A model generated the notes under the pieces. The model was given only the letters and a program-made list of their open reading frames with translations. It ran no database searches and was not told where the DNA came from. From assembly GCA_017451685.1 (NCBI GenBank), contig JAFTNV010000026.1:1-38946 (forward strand): a stretch of 38,946 nucleotides of DNA. The letters are read 5' to 3'. Positions 1 to 10,544 of the stretch are shown piece after piece (position 1 is the first letter of the stretch; each line of letters opens with the position of its first letter). Origin of the DNA: Alistipes sp. (lineage in GTDB: Bacteria; Bacteroidota; Bacteroidia; Bacteroidales; Rikenellaceae). A program made the translations under genes and the position numbers.

Positions 1-227
1 ACAAATGTGCTCGCCCTCAAAATGCTGGCGCATTTTAGGCACATATTCACAATCCCCCTAAATCCCCCTTTGAAAAGTGGGACTTTTAATTAGACGCTAA
101 GTAAACTCCGCTTTTTCGGGCTTCGCAGCGCCGCGATTAAGCGAGAGCAGAGGCTGCTTGCAGACTATGCCGAGCGTGAGCGGTGAAAAGGAACTTAAGC
201 CTAAAACTACATCTTTTTATTGACTCT

Positions 228-270
228 CTTAGGTATCAAGGGCTGGCTAAGCAACTTTTTAGTCAGCCCC
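228..270. repeat. 43-bp dispersed hairpin repeat, copy 1
   Basis: This stretch is identical over 43 bases to 13507-13549. Its core, GGGCTGGCTAA then eight bases then TTAGTCAGCCC, forms an 11-bp stem with one G-T type wobble. Copy 2 lies between convergent genes and overlaps a stop codon, so the hairpin may act as a terminator. Here it would end transcription from an upstream gene outside the window. Confidence 0.8.
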
Positions 271-298
271 TTACCAGACATTTGTGTATGGCTCGGTA

Positions 299-329
299 TT
301 TGTCATGGTCTAAGACGATAATTGATTTG
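299..329 (+). promoter_or_regulatory. Candidate promoter of the OmpA-family gene
   Basis: TTTG at 299-302 is followed after 19 bases by TTGATTTG at 322-329, one base off the Bacteroidetes TAnnTTTG -7 element. The spacing fits the consensus and the implied start near 336 leaves a leader of about 18 nt before the ATG at 354. Confidence 0.4.
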
Positions 330-353
330 TGCGAACTTATAAAGTTTTAGACT

Positions 354-1556
354 ATGAAAAAGATTTTACTTACGATGTTCGTCGCCACGGTACTTTTGTC
401 GACAACGGCGGCCGTGGCGCAGGATGGCGGCAAGAAGCTGCGCTGGCAGGGCTTCGAGACAAACCGCTTCTGGGACAACTGGGAGATTAGCGTGGGTGGC
501 GGCGCCTCGTCGCTGAAGGTGGCAAACCGCTCGGGAGTGAAAGACCCGGGTAAGTTCTTCGACCGCGTGGGATGGAATGCTAACGTGGGATTCACGAAGT
601 GGGTGGCGCCCATCCTCGGTATGCGCCTACAACTCGACGGTGGCGAGTTTCAGAACTACTCGCTAAACAAGGCCGCCTATGGCGCCGGTGCCTTCAAGAC
701 ACCCTACATCTTCGTGCATGGCGACATCCTCGTAAACATGTCGAACTGGATTGGGGGCTACCACCCCAACCGCGTATATAGCGCCATATCGTACGTGGGC
801 TTCGGATATACGGCGATGTCGTGGACGAAGAAGTCCGCAGGGTCGTATAATGGCGAGTACGCCTTCTCGTCGGGACTATTGAATAAGTTCCGCGTGAGCC
901 GACAGTGGGACATAGAGCTCGACCTGCGCTCGTGGATATTTGCCGAGAAGGGGCTGCCCGACGAGATACAGAGCGGTGGCCGCTTTGCCTTCGCCATGTC
1001 GGCATCGCTCGGCGTGGCATACCGCTTCAATCAGCGCGATTGGACGCCGGCATACCCTGCCGTGGAGGTCGATGGCTACCTCGCTGCCATCGTCTTGCTG
1101 GAGGAGCAGCTGCTCGCAAATGGCGAGCGCCTGGCGAGTGCCAACAAGCAGGTGGAGAGCCTCACGGCCGACAATAAGCGCCTCAAGGGCGACCTCGACG
1201 CCTGTCGCGCGAAGAAGCCCACGACGGAGTATGTCACCATGGGTGAGGGCGTTGTATTCTTCAATATAGGTGATGCCGAGCTCACGGACTATGCCCGCGC
1301 AACGCTCGATGGCTACATCGCTGCCATCGCCAAGGGTGATGCTCCGCTGCATGTCACGGGATATGCCGATAGGGAGACGGGAAGCGCCGCGCGCAACGAG
1401 CAACTATCTATGGAGCGTGCCGAGAATGTCAAGGCCTACCTCCTCGCTGCGGGCATCGCCCCAAGCCGCATAACGACAACATGGGTGGGCGACACGGAGC
1501 GAGCCTTCGACTCGCCCGATACGCCGATAGTAAATCGTTGTGTGATAATAAAATAG
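354..1556 (+). CDS. OmpA-family outer membrane/peptidoglycan-binding protein
   Basis: A 400-residue envelope protein. Residues 1-22 form a Sec signal peptide ending near AVAQ. The central part (about 40-240) is rich in aromatic residues and alternating hydrophobic stretches, as in a small outer-membrane beta-barrel. A short coiled-coil linker follows at about 248-285. The last 110 residues resemble an OmpA C-terminal domain, including a HVTGYADRETG segment in place of the usual GHTD motif and an NEQLSMERAENVKAYL helix that matches the family's peptidoglycan-binding region. The likely role is to tether the outer membrane to peptidoglycan. It ends at a perfect hairpin shared with the convergent radical SAM gene. 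The family assignment is firm; the barrel topology is inferred. Confidence 0.85.
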   Translation: MKKILLTMFVATVLLSTTAAVAQDGGKKLRWQGFETNRFWDNWEISVGGGASSLKVANRSGVKDPGKFFDRVGWNANVGFTKWVAPILGMRLQLDGGEFQNYSLNKAAYGAGAFKTPYIFVHGDILVNMSNWIGGYHPNRVYSAISYVGFGYTAMSWTKKSAGSYNGEYAFSSGLLNKFRVSRQWDIELDLRSWIFAEKGLPDEIQSGGRFAFAMSASLGVAYRFNQRDWTPAYPAVEVDGYLAAIVLLEEQLLANGERLASANKQVESLTADNKRLKGDLDACRAKKPTTEYVTMGEGVVFFNIGDAELTDYARATLDGYIAAIAKGDAPLHVTGYADRETGSAARNEQLSMERAENVKAYLLAAGIAPSRITTTWVGDTERAFDSPDTPIVNRCVIIK

Positions 1557-1589
1557 TAAAAGGGAGCCGTGCTCCCTTTTACTATTTTA
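1549..1589. terminator. Bidirectional terminator hairpin between convergent genes
   Basis: A perfect 19-bp inverted repeat (1549-1567 with 1571-1589) closes on a 3-base loop. The arms have a GC core (GGGAGC/GCTCCC) and A/T-rich flanks that supply a U-run in both directions. It overlaps the stop codons of both convergent genes, which fits a shared intrinsic terminator. Confidence 0.85.
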
Positions 1590-2658
1590 GCATGTTGTAG
1601 TGGCAATACATCAGCCGCCCCTCGTCGTCGCGCAGGTGCATGCCTCCGCCACGGCAGAACTCCCACACCTTGCACTCGGCACACTCGTCCTTATGTGCCC
1701 ACGCACGGTTGCGGAAGGGCTCAAACCTGTTCTGCCACACATCCCAGAAGTGGTCGCGGTAGATGTTGCCCTGCGTATAGTTGGCCCTCACGCTCGTGCA
1801 TCCCGAGATGTCGCCATTGACACGGATGGATGCCACCGACACTCCGGCAGTACACATGTAGAAGTGGTCACGCACCTCGGCCTCGTAGCCACCGAGGAAG
1901 CCCTCGCAGGCGTAGTTGAGCGCGATGCGCCCCTCCTTGCGTGTGCGACGTATAAACTCCATGAGCGTGCGGAACTCCTCGGCATTGAGGTGGAGCGTGT
2001 CGTCCCTCTTTGCGCGCCCCGCGGGGAATATCGAGAATATGCGCCAGCGTGTGATGCCCTCAGCGATTAAGAACTCCTTCCACTCCTCGAGGCGGTTGAG
2101 CATCGCGGGTGTCACGCACGTTATGGCATCGTACGTAAGACCTTCGACCTCGCGTATGTATCGCAGGGCCTGACGTGCGCGCTCGAAACTTAACGGGCTC
2201 TGGCGTATGTAGTTATGCTCGTCGGCAAAGCCGTCGAAGCTCACGGATATGGAGCGCAGACCGGCACGCACAAGACCGTCGAGGCGCTCGCGCGTGAGAG
2301 CCATGCCGTTTGTCACCATGCCCCAGGCGTAGCCACGGCGTGTGACCTCGCGCCCCGCCTCCTCGATGTCGCTGCGCACGAGAACCTCGCCTCCGGAGAA
2401 GATGATGAGCACACGCTTAGGGTCGACATTGGGCGTGACCTCCTCGTCCAGGACACGCAGGAAGTCCTCCAAGGGCATATCCCTCTCCGCGACATCCGTG
2501 CGGCAGTCGCTGCCACAGTGACGACACCTCAAATTACAACGAAGCGTACACTCCCAAAAGAGTGTACGCAACTCGTGGCGCTCCACCGTGTCGTCGTATA
2601 GGCCCTTAAATAGCTTGAGGCCTATATGCTTGCGGAGACCCAATCTCTTCCCCTTCAC
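1582..2658 (-). CDS. Radical SAM/SPASM enzyme of the rSAM/lipoprotein system
   Basis: A predicted peptide-modifying radical S-adenosylmethionine enzyme, cytoplasmic and Fe-S dependent. The N-terminal conserved block includes KHIGLKLFKGLYDD, followed by the 4Fe-4S/SAM motif CNLRCRHC (CxxxCxxC). A SAM-binding SGGE motif is present. The C-terminal third is a SPASM-type domain with many cysteines (FYMC, GC, CAECKVWEFC and YCHYN segments) that would bind extra Fe-S clusters. The sequence matches my memory of the TIGR04133 family, described as partner of a small lipoprotein, and the gene directly upstream is such a lipoprotein. An ATG at 2703 would overlap the lipoprotein gene by 32 bases. I prefer the GTG at 2658, just after the lipoprotein stop, because family similarity begins there. 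The modification it catalyses is not known to me. Confidence 0.88.
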   Translation of the reverse strand: MKGKRLGLRKHIGLKLFKGLYDDTVERHELRTLFWECTLRCNLRCRHCGSDCRTDVAERDMPLEDFLRVLDEEVTPNVDPKRVLIIFSGGEVLVRSDIEEAGREVTRRGYAWGMVTNGMALTRERLDGLVRAGLRSISVSFDGFADEHNYIRQSPLSFERARQALRYIREVEGLTYDAITCVTPAMLNRLEEWKEFLIAEGITRWRIFSIFPAGRAKRDDTLHLNAEEFRTLMEFIRRTRKEGRIALNYACEGFLGGYEAEVRDHFYMCTAGVSVASIRVNGDISGCTSVRANYTQGNIYRDHFWDVWQNRFEPFRNRAWAHKDECAECKVWEFCRGGGMHLRDDEGRLMYCHYNMLK

Positions 2659-2671
2659 GGCTGTCGTAGGG

Positions 2672-3124
2672 TTACTTCTGCTCGGTAGCAGCCTTGGCCT
2701 CATCCTCGGCCTTGATCATCTCCAATATCTCGGCTGCGCGCTCCTCGCTGATGACGATAGCCACGCGGCCATCGGGGAAGGGTACGCCGTTAAGCTCGCT
2801 AACGACCTCGGCCTTGACCTCCTCGGCCTTAATCATCTCCAGAATCTCGGTAGCACGCTCCGCGCTCACCTCGACAGCCACACGGCCATCGGGGAAGGGT
2901 ACGCCAGGGCGCTGATGCTGGGGATTCTCCTCGCTGATAGGTCGGGGGAAGCTGCCGTCGGGCATGGGCACGCCATACATCAACATCACGCGGTTGTCGA
3001 TGCCCTCGACCTCGACATTGTCGTTGGCCTTATCCTGCTTCTTCGAAGCCTTCTTCGTGCTACAGCATGCTGCGGTAGACAATCCGAGTACTGCCAAAAG
3101 GGCTATCTTCCATCTATAGTTCAT
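2672..3124 (-). CDS. Small lipoprotein partner of the radical SAM enzyme, with repeated GVPxPDG motif
   Basis: A 150-residue lipoprotein and probable substrate of the adjacent radical SAM enzyme. The signal peptide ends in a lipobox (STAAC, Cys20, with a second Cys at 21), followed by a lysine-rich stretch. A MYGVP motif at 49-53 recalls the MYGxP signature of lipoproteins in the rSAM/lipoprotein system (TIGR04134, from memory). The motif recurs as GVPMPDG (51-57), GVPFPDGR (74-81) and GVPFPDGR (113-120). The last two sit in a 39-residue tandem duplication that also contains a predicted helix ending EILEMIKAE. The usual members I recall are built differently, so this is an atypical, expanded partner. 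It is the first gene of the pair and its own promoter is at 3158-3189. Confidence 0.8.
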   Translation of the reverse strand: MNYRWKIALLAVLGLSTAACCSTKKASKKQDKANDNVEVEGIDNRVMLMYGVPMPDGSFPRPISEENPQHQRPGVPFPDGRVAVEVSAERATEILEMIKAEEVKAEVVSELNGVPFPDGRVAIVISEERAAEILEMIKAEDEAKAATEQK

Positions 3125-3157
3125 AACATCAGTTTTTTAGTCTGTCGAAATTCAACA

Positions 3158-3189
3158 CAAATATACGCTATTTTTTGTGAATCTACAAA
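3158..3189 (-). promoter_or_regulatory. Promoter of the lipoprotein/radical SAM pair
   Basis: Read on the minus strand, TTTG (3189-3186) is followed after 20 bases by TATATTTG (3165-3158), an exact TAnnTTTG -7 element. The predicted start near 3151 leaves a leader of about 27 nt. Confidence 0.65.
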
Positions 3190-3217
3190 TATAACGTAAA
3201 AATTGCGCCTCGTAGTA

Positions 3218-3247
3218 TTGCCTTTACGGATAAAATGTGTAACTTTG
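3218..3247 (+). promoter_or_regulatory. Promoter of the cold-shock gene
   Basis: TTG at 3218-3220, a 19-base spacer and TAACTTTG at 3240-3247 match the Bacteroidetes housekeeping promoter. The expected transcript start, near 3254, favours the ATG at 3273 over that at 3261. Confidence 0.65.
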
Positions 3248-3272
3248 AAGTACCAAATATATGTTTGAGCGT

Positions 3273-3500
3273 ATGAAGGGTATAGTAAAATGGTTCGACG
3301 ACAAGCGTGGCTACGGGTTTATCACCGGCGAGGATGGTGTGGATACGTACGTGCACTATACGGCCGTCGTCCGCGAGGGATACCGCACACTGAAGCATAA
3401 TTGGCGCGTGGAGTACGACGTCGTCGTGGGTGCTGATGGCCGCCCCGAGGCCCGTAACGTGAGAACGCAGAAGTACCCCCCCCCTGAAAAAAGAATATAA
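3273..3500 (+). CDS. Cold-shock domain protein (Csp family)
   Basis: A 75-residue single cold-shock domain, expected to bind single-stranded RNA or DNA in the cytoplasm. It opens with MKGIVKWFDDKRGYGFI, which contains the RNP1-type GYGFI motif. The RNP2 region reads YVHYTAV where most family members have FVHFSAI. The basic C-terminal tail ends just after a run of nine C residues in the DNA (3476-3484). An in-frame ATG at 3261 would add four residues; I chose 3273 because cold-shock proteins normally start at MKGxVKWF and because of the mapped promoter. Loss of one C would extend the protein to a stop at 3577-3579; gain of one would end it at once. Confidence 0.88.
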   Translation: MKGIVKWFDDKRGYGFITGEDGVDTYVHYTAVVREGYRTLKHNWRVEYDVVVGADGRPEARNVRTQKYPPPEKRI

Positions 3501-3637
3501 AACTACACTTTTTGGATGTCACGATGGCACCCAAACGGAGGTGTGTCGGATGTATGTATGCGACTATGCGGGTGAATAAAAATGCTGTGTATGCAAGAAA
3601 AACGCTGTGTGATAGTGTAAGTTAGAAAAATTATACA

Positions 3638-3645
3638 TATATTTG
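3638..3645 (+). promoter_or_regulatory. Candidate -7 element of the 945-residue lipoprotein gene
   Basis: TATATTTG matches TAnnTTTG and lies about 60 bases upstream of the start at 3707. No good -33 TTG is present at the right distance. A perfect hairpin (3650-3669) begins almost at the predicted transcript start. Confidence 0.4.
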
Positions 3646-3649
3646 CAAA

Positions 3650-3669
3650 ATGGAATGGTGACATTCCAT
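3650..3669 (+). promoter_or_regulatory. 5'-UTR hairpin
   Basis: ATGGAATG and CATTCCAT flank a 4-base loop, giving a perfect 8-bp stem. The stem is bracketed by direct repeats GCAAAA (3645-3650 and 3670-3675). The position near the predicted RNA 5' end suggests a stabilising or regulatory leader structure; an operator is the alternative. Confidence 0.4.
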
Positions 3670-3706
3670 GCAAAACAGGACATACTAAAACCAAATTATT
3701 AACTTT

Positions 3707-6544
3707 ATGAAAAAGATTACAAACTATTTAGTTGCGATGGTGGCGCTCGTTATGGGCGTATGCTTCGTGGCTTGTAACGAGGATCCCGATGTTAACGGTC
3801 CCTCGACAGAGCAACCCGGCGACAAGGTTGAGGCGAGTGTTAAGGTTGAGGTCATCGAGGTTAACCCCGGTGGTGCTCGTATCGAGGTGACAACAACAAA
3901 CATCAAGCAGTTTGCCTACCTCAAGAGTGACAATGCCGTAGTCGAGGAGTCGGTGCTCTTCGTTACCGGTGCCATCAAGAACATCGACGAGCCCGAGAAG
4001 GAGACCGTAACACGTCTCGAGATTTTGGGCGTGGGCGAGAACACTGCTGCAAGTGTATACTTCGCCTTCATCCAGAGCAATGATGAGTACTATGGCGAGG
4101 TCGTTGAGGCTTCGTTCAAGACGACAAACTACGAGGGCGTACTCACGGTTATCGACCGTCGTTACGATGGCTTCGGCGTGTATATAAAGATGCCCGAGGA
4201 GGTTAAGGCGCGTGGTAATGCGTTGCGTTACTCTACATCGTCGCTTCCTATGTACAACTACAAGAAGTCGGAGGGTGCTTTGGAGCTCGACATGTTGCTC
4301 TACAATGCTCAGCAGTTCACCACAACCGACAAGGCTGTGCGCTACGACGAGGAGCACAGCTATGAGCTCGATGATGAGGGTAATCCCATCCCCGATGGTG
4401 CTGCGTACTCTGACCCCAAGGTTCCCGGTGAGCCCGGCGTATTCCTTATTGGTGAGTACGCTCTCATGGAGAACACCGAGGAGATGCTTGTTTACATGGA
4501 TCTCACGGACGATGGCGTGGATAATCCTTGTGCTACCTCTGTTAATGCTGTTGAGAGCGATCCTCTCTATCTCGACTATCTCTCTTCTGCAATATGGTGG
4601 TATCCCGCAGGCTGGGATCCCGGCTACTATATGCCTAAGTACGATTTTGATGCGTGGGTTGCTGATCTCCAAACTGGAGGTAGAAATATCGACACCGAGA
4701 AGTATTGGACGGGTTACTACCAGCGTATCCAGGTGGATACTATCGAGCCCGACACGTTCGATGGCGGCGTGAAGATGGGTACGCACAGCATGAAGCCTAT
4801 CGAGGGATGTGTTACGTTCGAGCCTACCGATAACGTAGTATTCTACAACGTGATGATAATGGAGGAGTCGGAGTTCCAGACCCAGGTGCTTCCGTTGCTC
4901 GACAACAACACGGATTACTTGCGTTGGTTCACTGGCTCATACTTCGGTCTCTACACCTTTGGTTCGATGATGCTCTATGGCGATAGCGAGATATACCTCA
5001 GCGACTGGTTCACGGATATGAAGACTATGCAGGGCAAGAAGATTCGCGTATTGTGCACCGCTATGGGTGACGAGGAGGGTAAGACACAGGTATATCAGGA
5101 CTTCACGTTCGATATTCCTACGGCCGACAAGCCCGCTCCCGTGATTGTCGTAACACCCGTTGAGAGCGACGACCCCTTCACTGCGACGTTCAACATCAAG
5201 GCTCCCAACAAGGATGTACACGAGGCATACTTCGCTTGCGACTATGTGCGTGAGTTCAACATCGCGCTTAAGGAGACCACCTACCTCGCGCTTATGCGTA
5301 CTATGGGTGCAGGTAACAAGTTCGGCAAGAACGAGATTACGATGATTAACTCGGCTGCGGGTCTTAACTTCACGGTTGCCAGCCGTGCTGATGCTACCAC
5401 ACGTCTTGCGGTTATCGCCTACAACGACGAGGGTACGCACAATGCCGACCTTAACGATGCCGACCCTCAGGCTATCGCCGAGTACACCACACCCAGGGAG
5501 AACTTCCCCGTGCCTGTTACGAGCGATCTCTTTGAGGCGCTTTGCGGCGAGTGGGAGGCTTCAGCACAGATGGCCGAGTACGACGAGGATGCTAAGGAGT
5601 TCAAGCTCAATGGCAAGACCTTCACATCGAAGGTTGAGATTTGCAGCGGCATCGAGTATCCCGAGACACTCCCCGAGGAGGTATACGAACTCTATGCTGA
5701 GTATGGCTACGATAAAGATGCTACCGATGTTCTCTACGAGGAGTTTGTAGACATGGCTGAGTATTACAACCGTCGCACACGTGGCTTCAACCGTCTGCTC
5801 TGCCTCGGTTACAACCTCACATCGCCGGAGTATATGCTTGACCTATTGGCTACACCTTACGAGCTCTTCACCATGACGGACTACTCGTCAAGCACAACAA
5901 ACGACCTCTTCTACGACTTCGGTCCGAAGTGGAACCTCGAGATTGACAAGGATGGTAAGGTATGGTTGCCTATCGACATCACCAGGGAGTACCCCTTGAG
6001 CACATGGAACTTCGGTCTTGAGTACACGTTCTACATCCTTGGCGTAGGCCAGAAGTCATATATCGGTGCTCCTGTATATGCTGAGAATGGTTCGCTTCTC
6101 TGCGACTCGCGCTTCCCCGTGGAGGTATCTGCCGACCGCAATACGATAACCATCAAGCCTATCGAGTATGAGTATAAGACGACCAGTGGTACTACGGCTA
6201 CCGAGGTCTACTATCCTTGTGTCGCACAGCTTCAGTATGGTCAGGCTACGCCTACATCACCGCGCGTCCAGAGCGACGTTGTGCTCAAGCGTAAGAGCTC
6301 GGCATCGGCATCGTCACAGAACGTATCTACGGGCGTAAGCACTCCCGCACCCAAGGTTAAGTCTATCGGCAATGCTCCTGTGCCTATGCAGCGTCACCAG
6401 GGCATCACCCCCGTGCGTGCTATCAAGGTTAAGGAGTTCAAGCGCGTAATTCCCGAGACTAAGATCGAGAGTGGCGTTGATGCCTTCAAGCGTCGTGCCG
6501 ACGAGTTGGTATACAGAACTTGTGGCGTGAGAATCGAGAGATAA
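3707..6544 (+). CDS. Large multi-domain surface lipoprotein, function unknown
   Basis: A 945-residue lipoprotein. The signal peptide ends in a lipobox with Cys23 (FVACNEDPD), and the acidic residues after the Cys fit the Bacteroidetes surface-export signal. The body appears to be a chain of beta-sandwich (Fn3/Ig-like) modules, with recurring endings such as EASFKTTNY, DFTFDIPTADKP and IAEYTTPRE that resemble module boundaries. It resembles the lipoproteins at 16348-18297 and 19029-21041 in style, including a small acidic region after the Cys. Codon use (many CGT, GGT and AAG) is more biased than in the neighbouring genes, which suggests strong expression. A clear terminator follows. No catalytic motif was recognised; adhesion, carbohydrate binding or protease partnering are all possible. 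Confidence 0.75.
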   Translation: MKKITNYLVAMVALVMGVCFVACNEDPDVNGPSTEQPGDKVEASVKVEVIEVNPGGARIEVTTTNIKQFAYLKSDNAVVEESVLFVTGAIKNIDEPEKETVTRLEILGVGENTAASVYFAFIQSNDEYYGEVVEASFKTTNYEGVLTVIDRRYDGFGVYIKMPEEVKARGNALRYSTSSLPMYNYKKSEGALELDMLLYNAQQFTTTDKAVRYDEEHSYELDDEGNPIPDGAAYSDPKVPGEPGVFLIGEYALMENTEEMLVYMDLTDDGVDNPCATSVNAVESDPLYLDYLSSAIWWYPAGWDPGYYMPKYDFDAWVADLQTGGRNIDTEKYWTGYYQRIQVDTIEPDTFDGGVKMGTHSMKPIEGCVTFEPTDNVVFYNVMIMEESEFQTQVLPLLDNNTDYLRWFTGSYFGLYTFGSMMLYGDSEIYLSDWFTDMKTMQGKKIRVLCTAMGDEEGKTQVYQDFTFDIPTADKPAPVIVVTPVESDDPFTATFNIKAPNKDVHEAYFACDYVREFNIALKETTYLALMRTMGAGNKFGKNEITMINSAAGLNFTVASRADATTRLAVIAYNDEGTHNADLNDADPQAIAEYTTPRENFPVPVTSDLFEALCGEWEASAQMAEYDEDAKEFKLNGKTFTSKVEICSGIEYPETLPEEVYELYAEYGYDKDATDVLYEEFVDMAEYYNRRTRGFNRLLCLGYNLTSPEYMLDLLATPYELFTMTDYSSSTTNDLFYDFGPKWNLEIDKDGKVWLPIDITREYPLSTWNFGLEYTFYILGVGQKSYIGAPVYAENGSLLCDSRFPVEVSADRNTITIKPIEYEYKTTSGTTATEVYYPCVAQLQYGQATPTSPRVQSDVVLKRKSSASASSQNVSTGVSTPAPKVKSIGNAPVPMQRHQGITPVRAIKVKEFKRVIPETKIESGVDAFKRRADELVYRTCGVRIER

Positions 6545-6566
6545 TCATCCACAATCACCACAACCG

Positions 6567-6600
6567 TGGGGTCGAGCCATTGTGCTCGACCCCATTTTTA
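6567..6600 (+). terminator. Intrinsic terminator after the large lipoprotein
   Basis: TGGGGTCGAGC (6567-6577) pairs perfectly with GCTCGACCCCA (6584-6594) across a 6-base loop and is followed by TTTTTA. Confidence 0.9.
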
Positions 6601-6623
6601 TGTTGCAACCACGCCGCGGAGCG

Positions 6624-6653
6624 TTGTATATTTAGTTTTTTATATTATCTTTG
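6624..6653 (+). promoter_or_regulatory. Promoter of the nitroreductase-lacZ operon
   Basis: TTG at 6624-6626, a 19-base spacer and TATCTTTG at 6646-6653 match the Bacteroidetes promoter. The transcript would start near 6660, right at a palindrome (ACCATCAT-A-ATGATGGT, 6662-6678), leaving an unusually long leader of about 145 nt that contains three 18-bp repeats. Confidence 0.65.
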
Positions 6654-6661
6654 CCGTCATA

Positions 6662-6678
6662 ACCATCATAATGATGGT
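6662..6678. promoter_or_regulatory. Palindrome at the predicted transcript start
   Basis: ACCATCAT and ATGATGGT are perfect inverted arms around one base. It may be an operator or a 5'-end hairpin of the nitroreductase-lacZ mRNA. Confidence 0.45.
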
Positions 6679-6704
6679 CTTATTACAGGGGAGTATTGCA
6701 GGGC

Positions 6705-6758
6705 TGTAAGGGTCAAGTGATTTGTAAGGGTCAGGTGATTTGTAAGGGTCAGGTGATA
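6705..6758 (+). repeat. Three tandem 18-bp repeats in the leader
   Basis: The unit TGTAAGGGTCAGGTGATT occurs at 6705-6722 (one A/G change), 6723-6740 and 6741-6758 (last base changed). The repeats lie between the promoter and the nitroreductase start, 48 bases upstream of the ATG. Each has an AAGGGTCAGGTGA core, so they could bind a protein or influence translation. The array has no spacers and is not a CRISPR. Confidence 0.85.
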
Positions 6759-6805
6759 CTGATACTATGTAAGAAGAGTGACTCGTTAATAAAGGTGTGT
6801 GAACT

Positions 6806-7432
6806 ATGGCAGACAACTACCTCGAGAAGAGAATGGAGGACTACAACCGTCAGCAGCCACGTGCAAAGCGTGTGGCGAGTGTTGCGCGGCTCATGAGGCA
6901 CAACCGCAGCTATCGTGGCTACGATGCCTCGTTTCGTGTGCGCGAGGATCAGCTGCGCAAGATTATAGAGGTGGCGACGCTATGTCCCTCGGCACGCAAC
7001 CAGCAGGTGTTGCGCTTCCGCCCCGTCCTGGCCGACGAGGCACCGAAGGTGCTGCGCCACATACGCCTTGGTGGTGCTCTGCCCGAGTTGCACCTGCCTT
7101 TTGCGGGCACGGAGCCCAATGCCTTCGTCGTTGTATGCTCGACGGTGGAGGAGTCGAAGTATGTAGACATCGACCTCGGTATTGTGGCGCAGTCGATGTT
7201 GTTGCAGGCCGTGGAGATGGGCCTTGGCGGCATCTGCATCGGTGCCTTCGACCATAAGGAGCTGCGCGAGGAGCTATCGCTGCCGTGCGAGCCCCTCTTG
7301 GTGCTTGCCATAGGGCGCCCTGCCGAGAAGATTGTCCTTAGGGAGTGTCGCGCGGGCGACAGCCTCACCTACTACCGCGAGGGCGACACACACTACGTTC
7401 CGAAGATAATACTTGATGACCTAATACTATAA
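6806..7432 (+). CDS. Nitroreductase-family FMN flavoprotein
   Basis: A 208-residue cytoplasmic protein of the nitroreductase superfamily, expected to bind FMN and use NAD(P)H. Family traits are visible: the RSYRGYD segment near residue 34, the A(T)LCPSARNQQ segment around residue 61 (normally APSARNQQPW), the DLGIVAQSMLLQAVEMGLGGICIGAF helix-strand region near residues 112-137, and the LVLAIGRPAEK ending typical of the fold. The physiological substrate cannot be told from sequence. Only three bases separate its stop from the lacZ start, so the two genes are probably co-transcribed and perhaps translationally coupled. Confidence 0.88.
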   Translation: MADNYLEKRMEDYNRQQPRAKRVASVARLMRHNRSYRGYDASFRVREDQLRKIIEVATLCPSARNQQVLRFRPVLADEAPKVLRHIRLGGALPELHLPFAGTEPNAFVVVCSTVEESKYVDIDLGIVAQSMLLQAVEMGLGGICIGAFDHKELREELSLPCEPLLVLAIGRPAEKIVLRECRAGDSLTYYREGDTHYVPKIILDDLIL

Positions 7433-10543
<3,111 letters not shown>

Positions 10544-10544
10544 T

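Larger units (their letters stand above)
1..353. other. Intergenic region with hairpins and a dispersed repeat, no gene
   Basis: No convincing coding sequence lies here. An AAAATGC/GCATTTT hairpin at 19-36 could end transcription from a gene left of the window. Positions 136-185 hold a stretch with a small CTGC-TT-GCAG hairpin (154-163), which resembles a repetitive intergenic sequence I associate with Bacteroidales genomes; that is recollection, not proof. The 43-bp repeat at 228-270 and a possible promoter at 299-329 are listed separately. Confidence 0.5.

Noticed and set aside
3728-4786. Long minus-strand ORF (352 codons) opposite the 945-residue lipoprotein gene
   Set aside because: It lies wholly inside a gene with a clear signal peptide and module structure; its translation has no recognisable motif and reflects codon bias on the other strand.
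6705-6758. Possible CRISPR array
   Set aside because: Only three 18-bp units directly joined, with no spacers and no cas genes.
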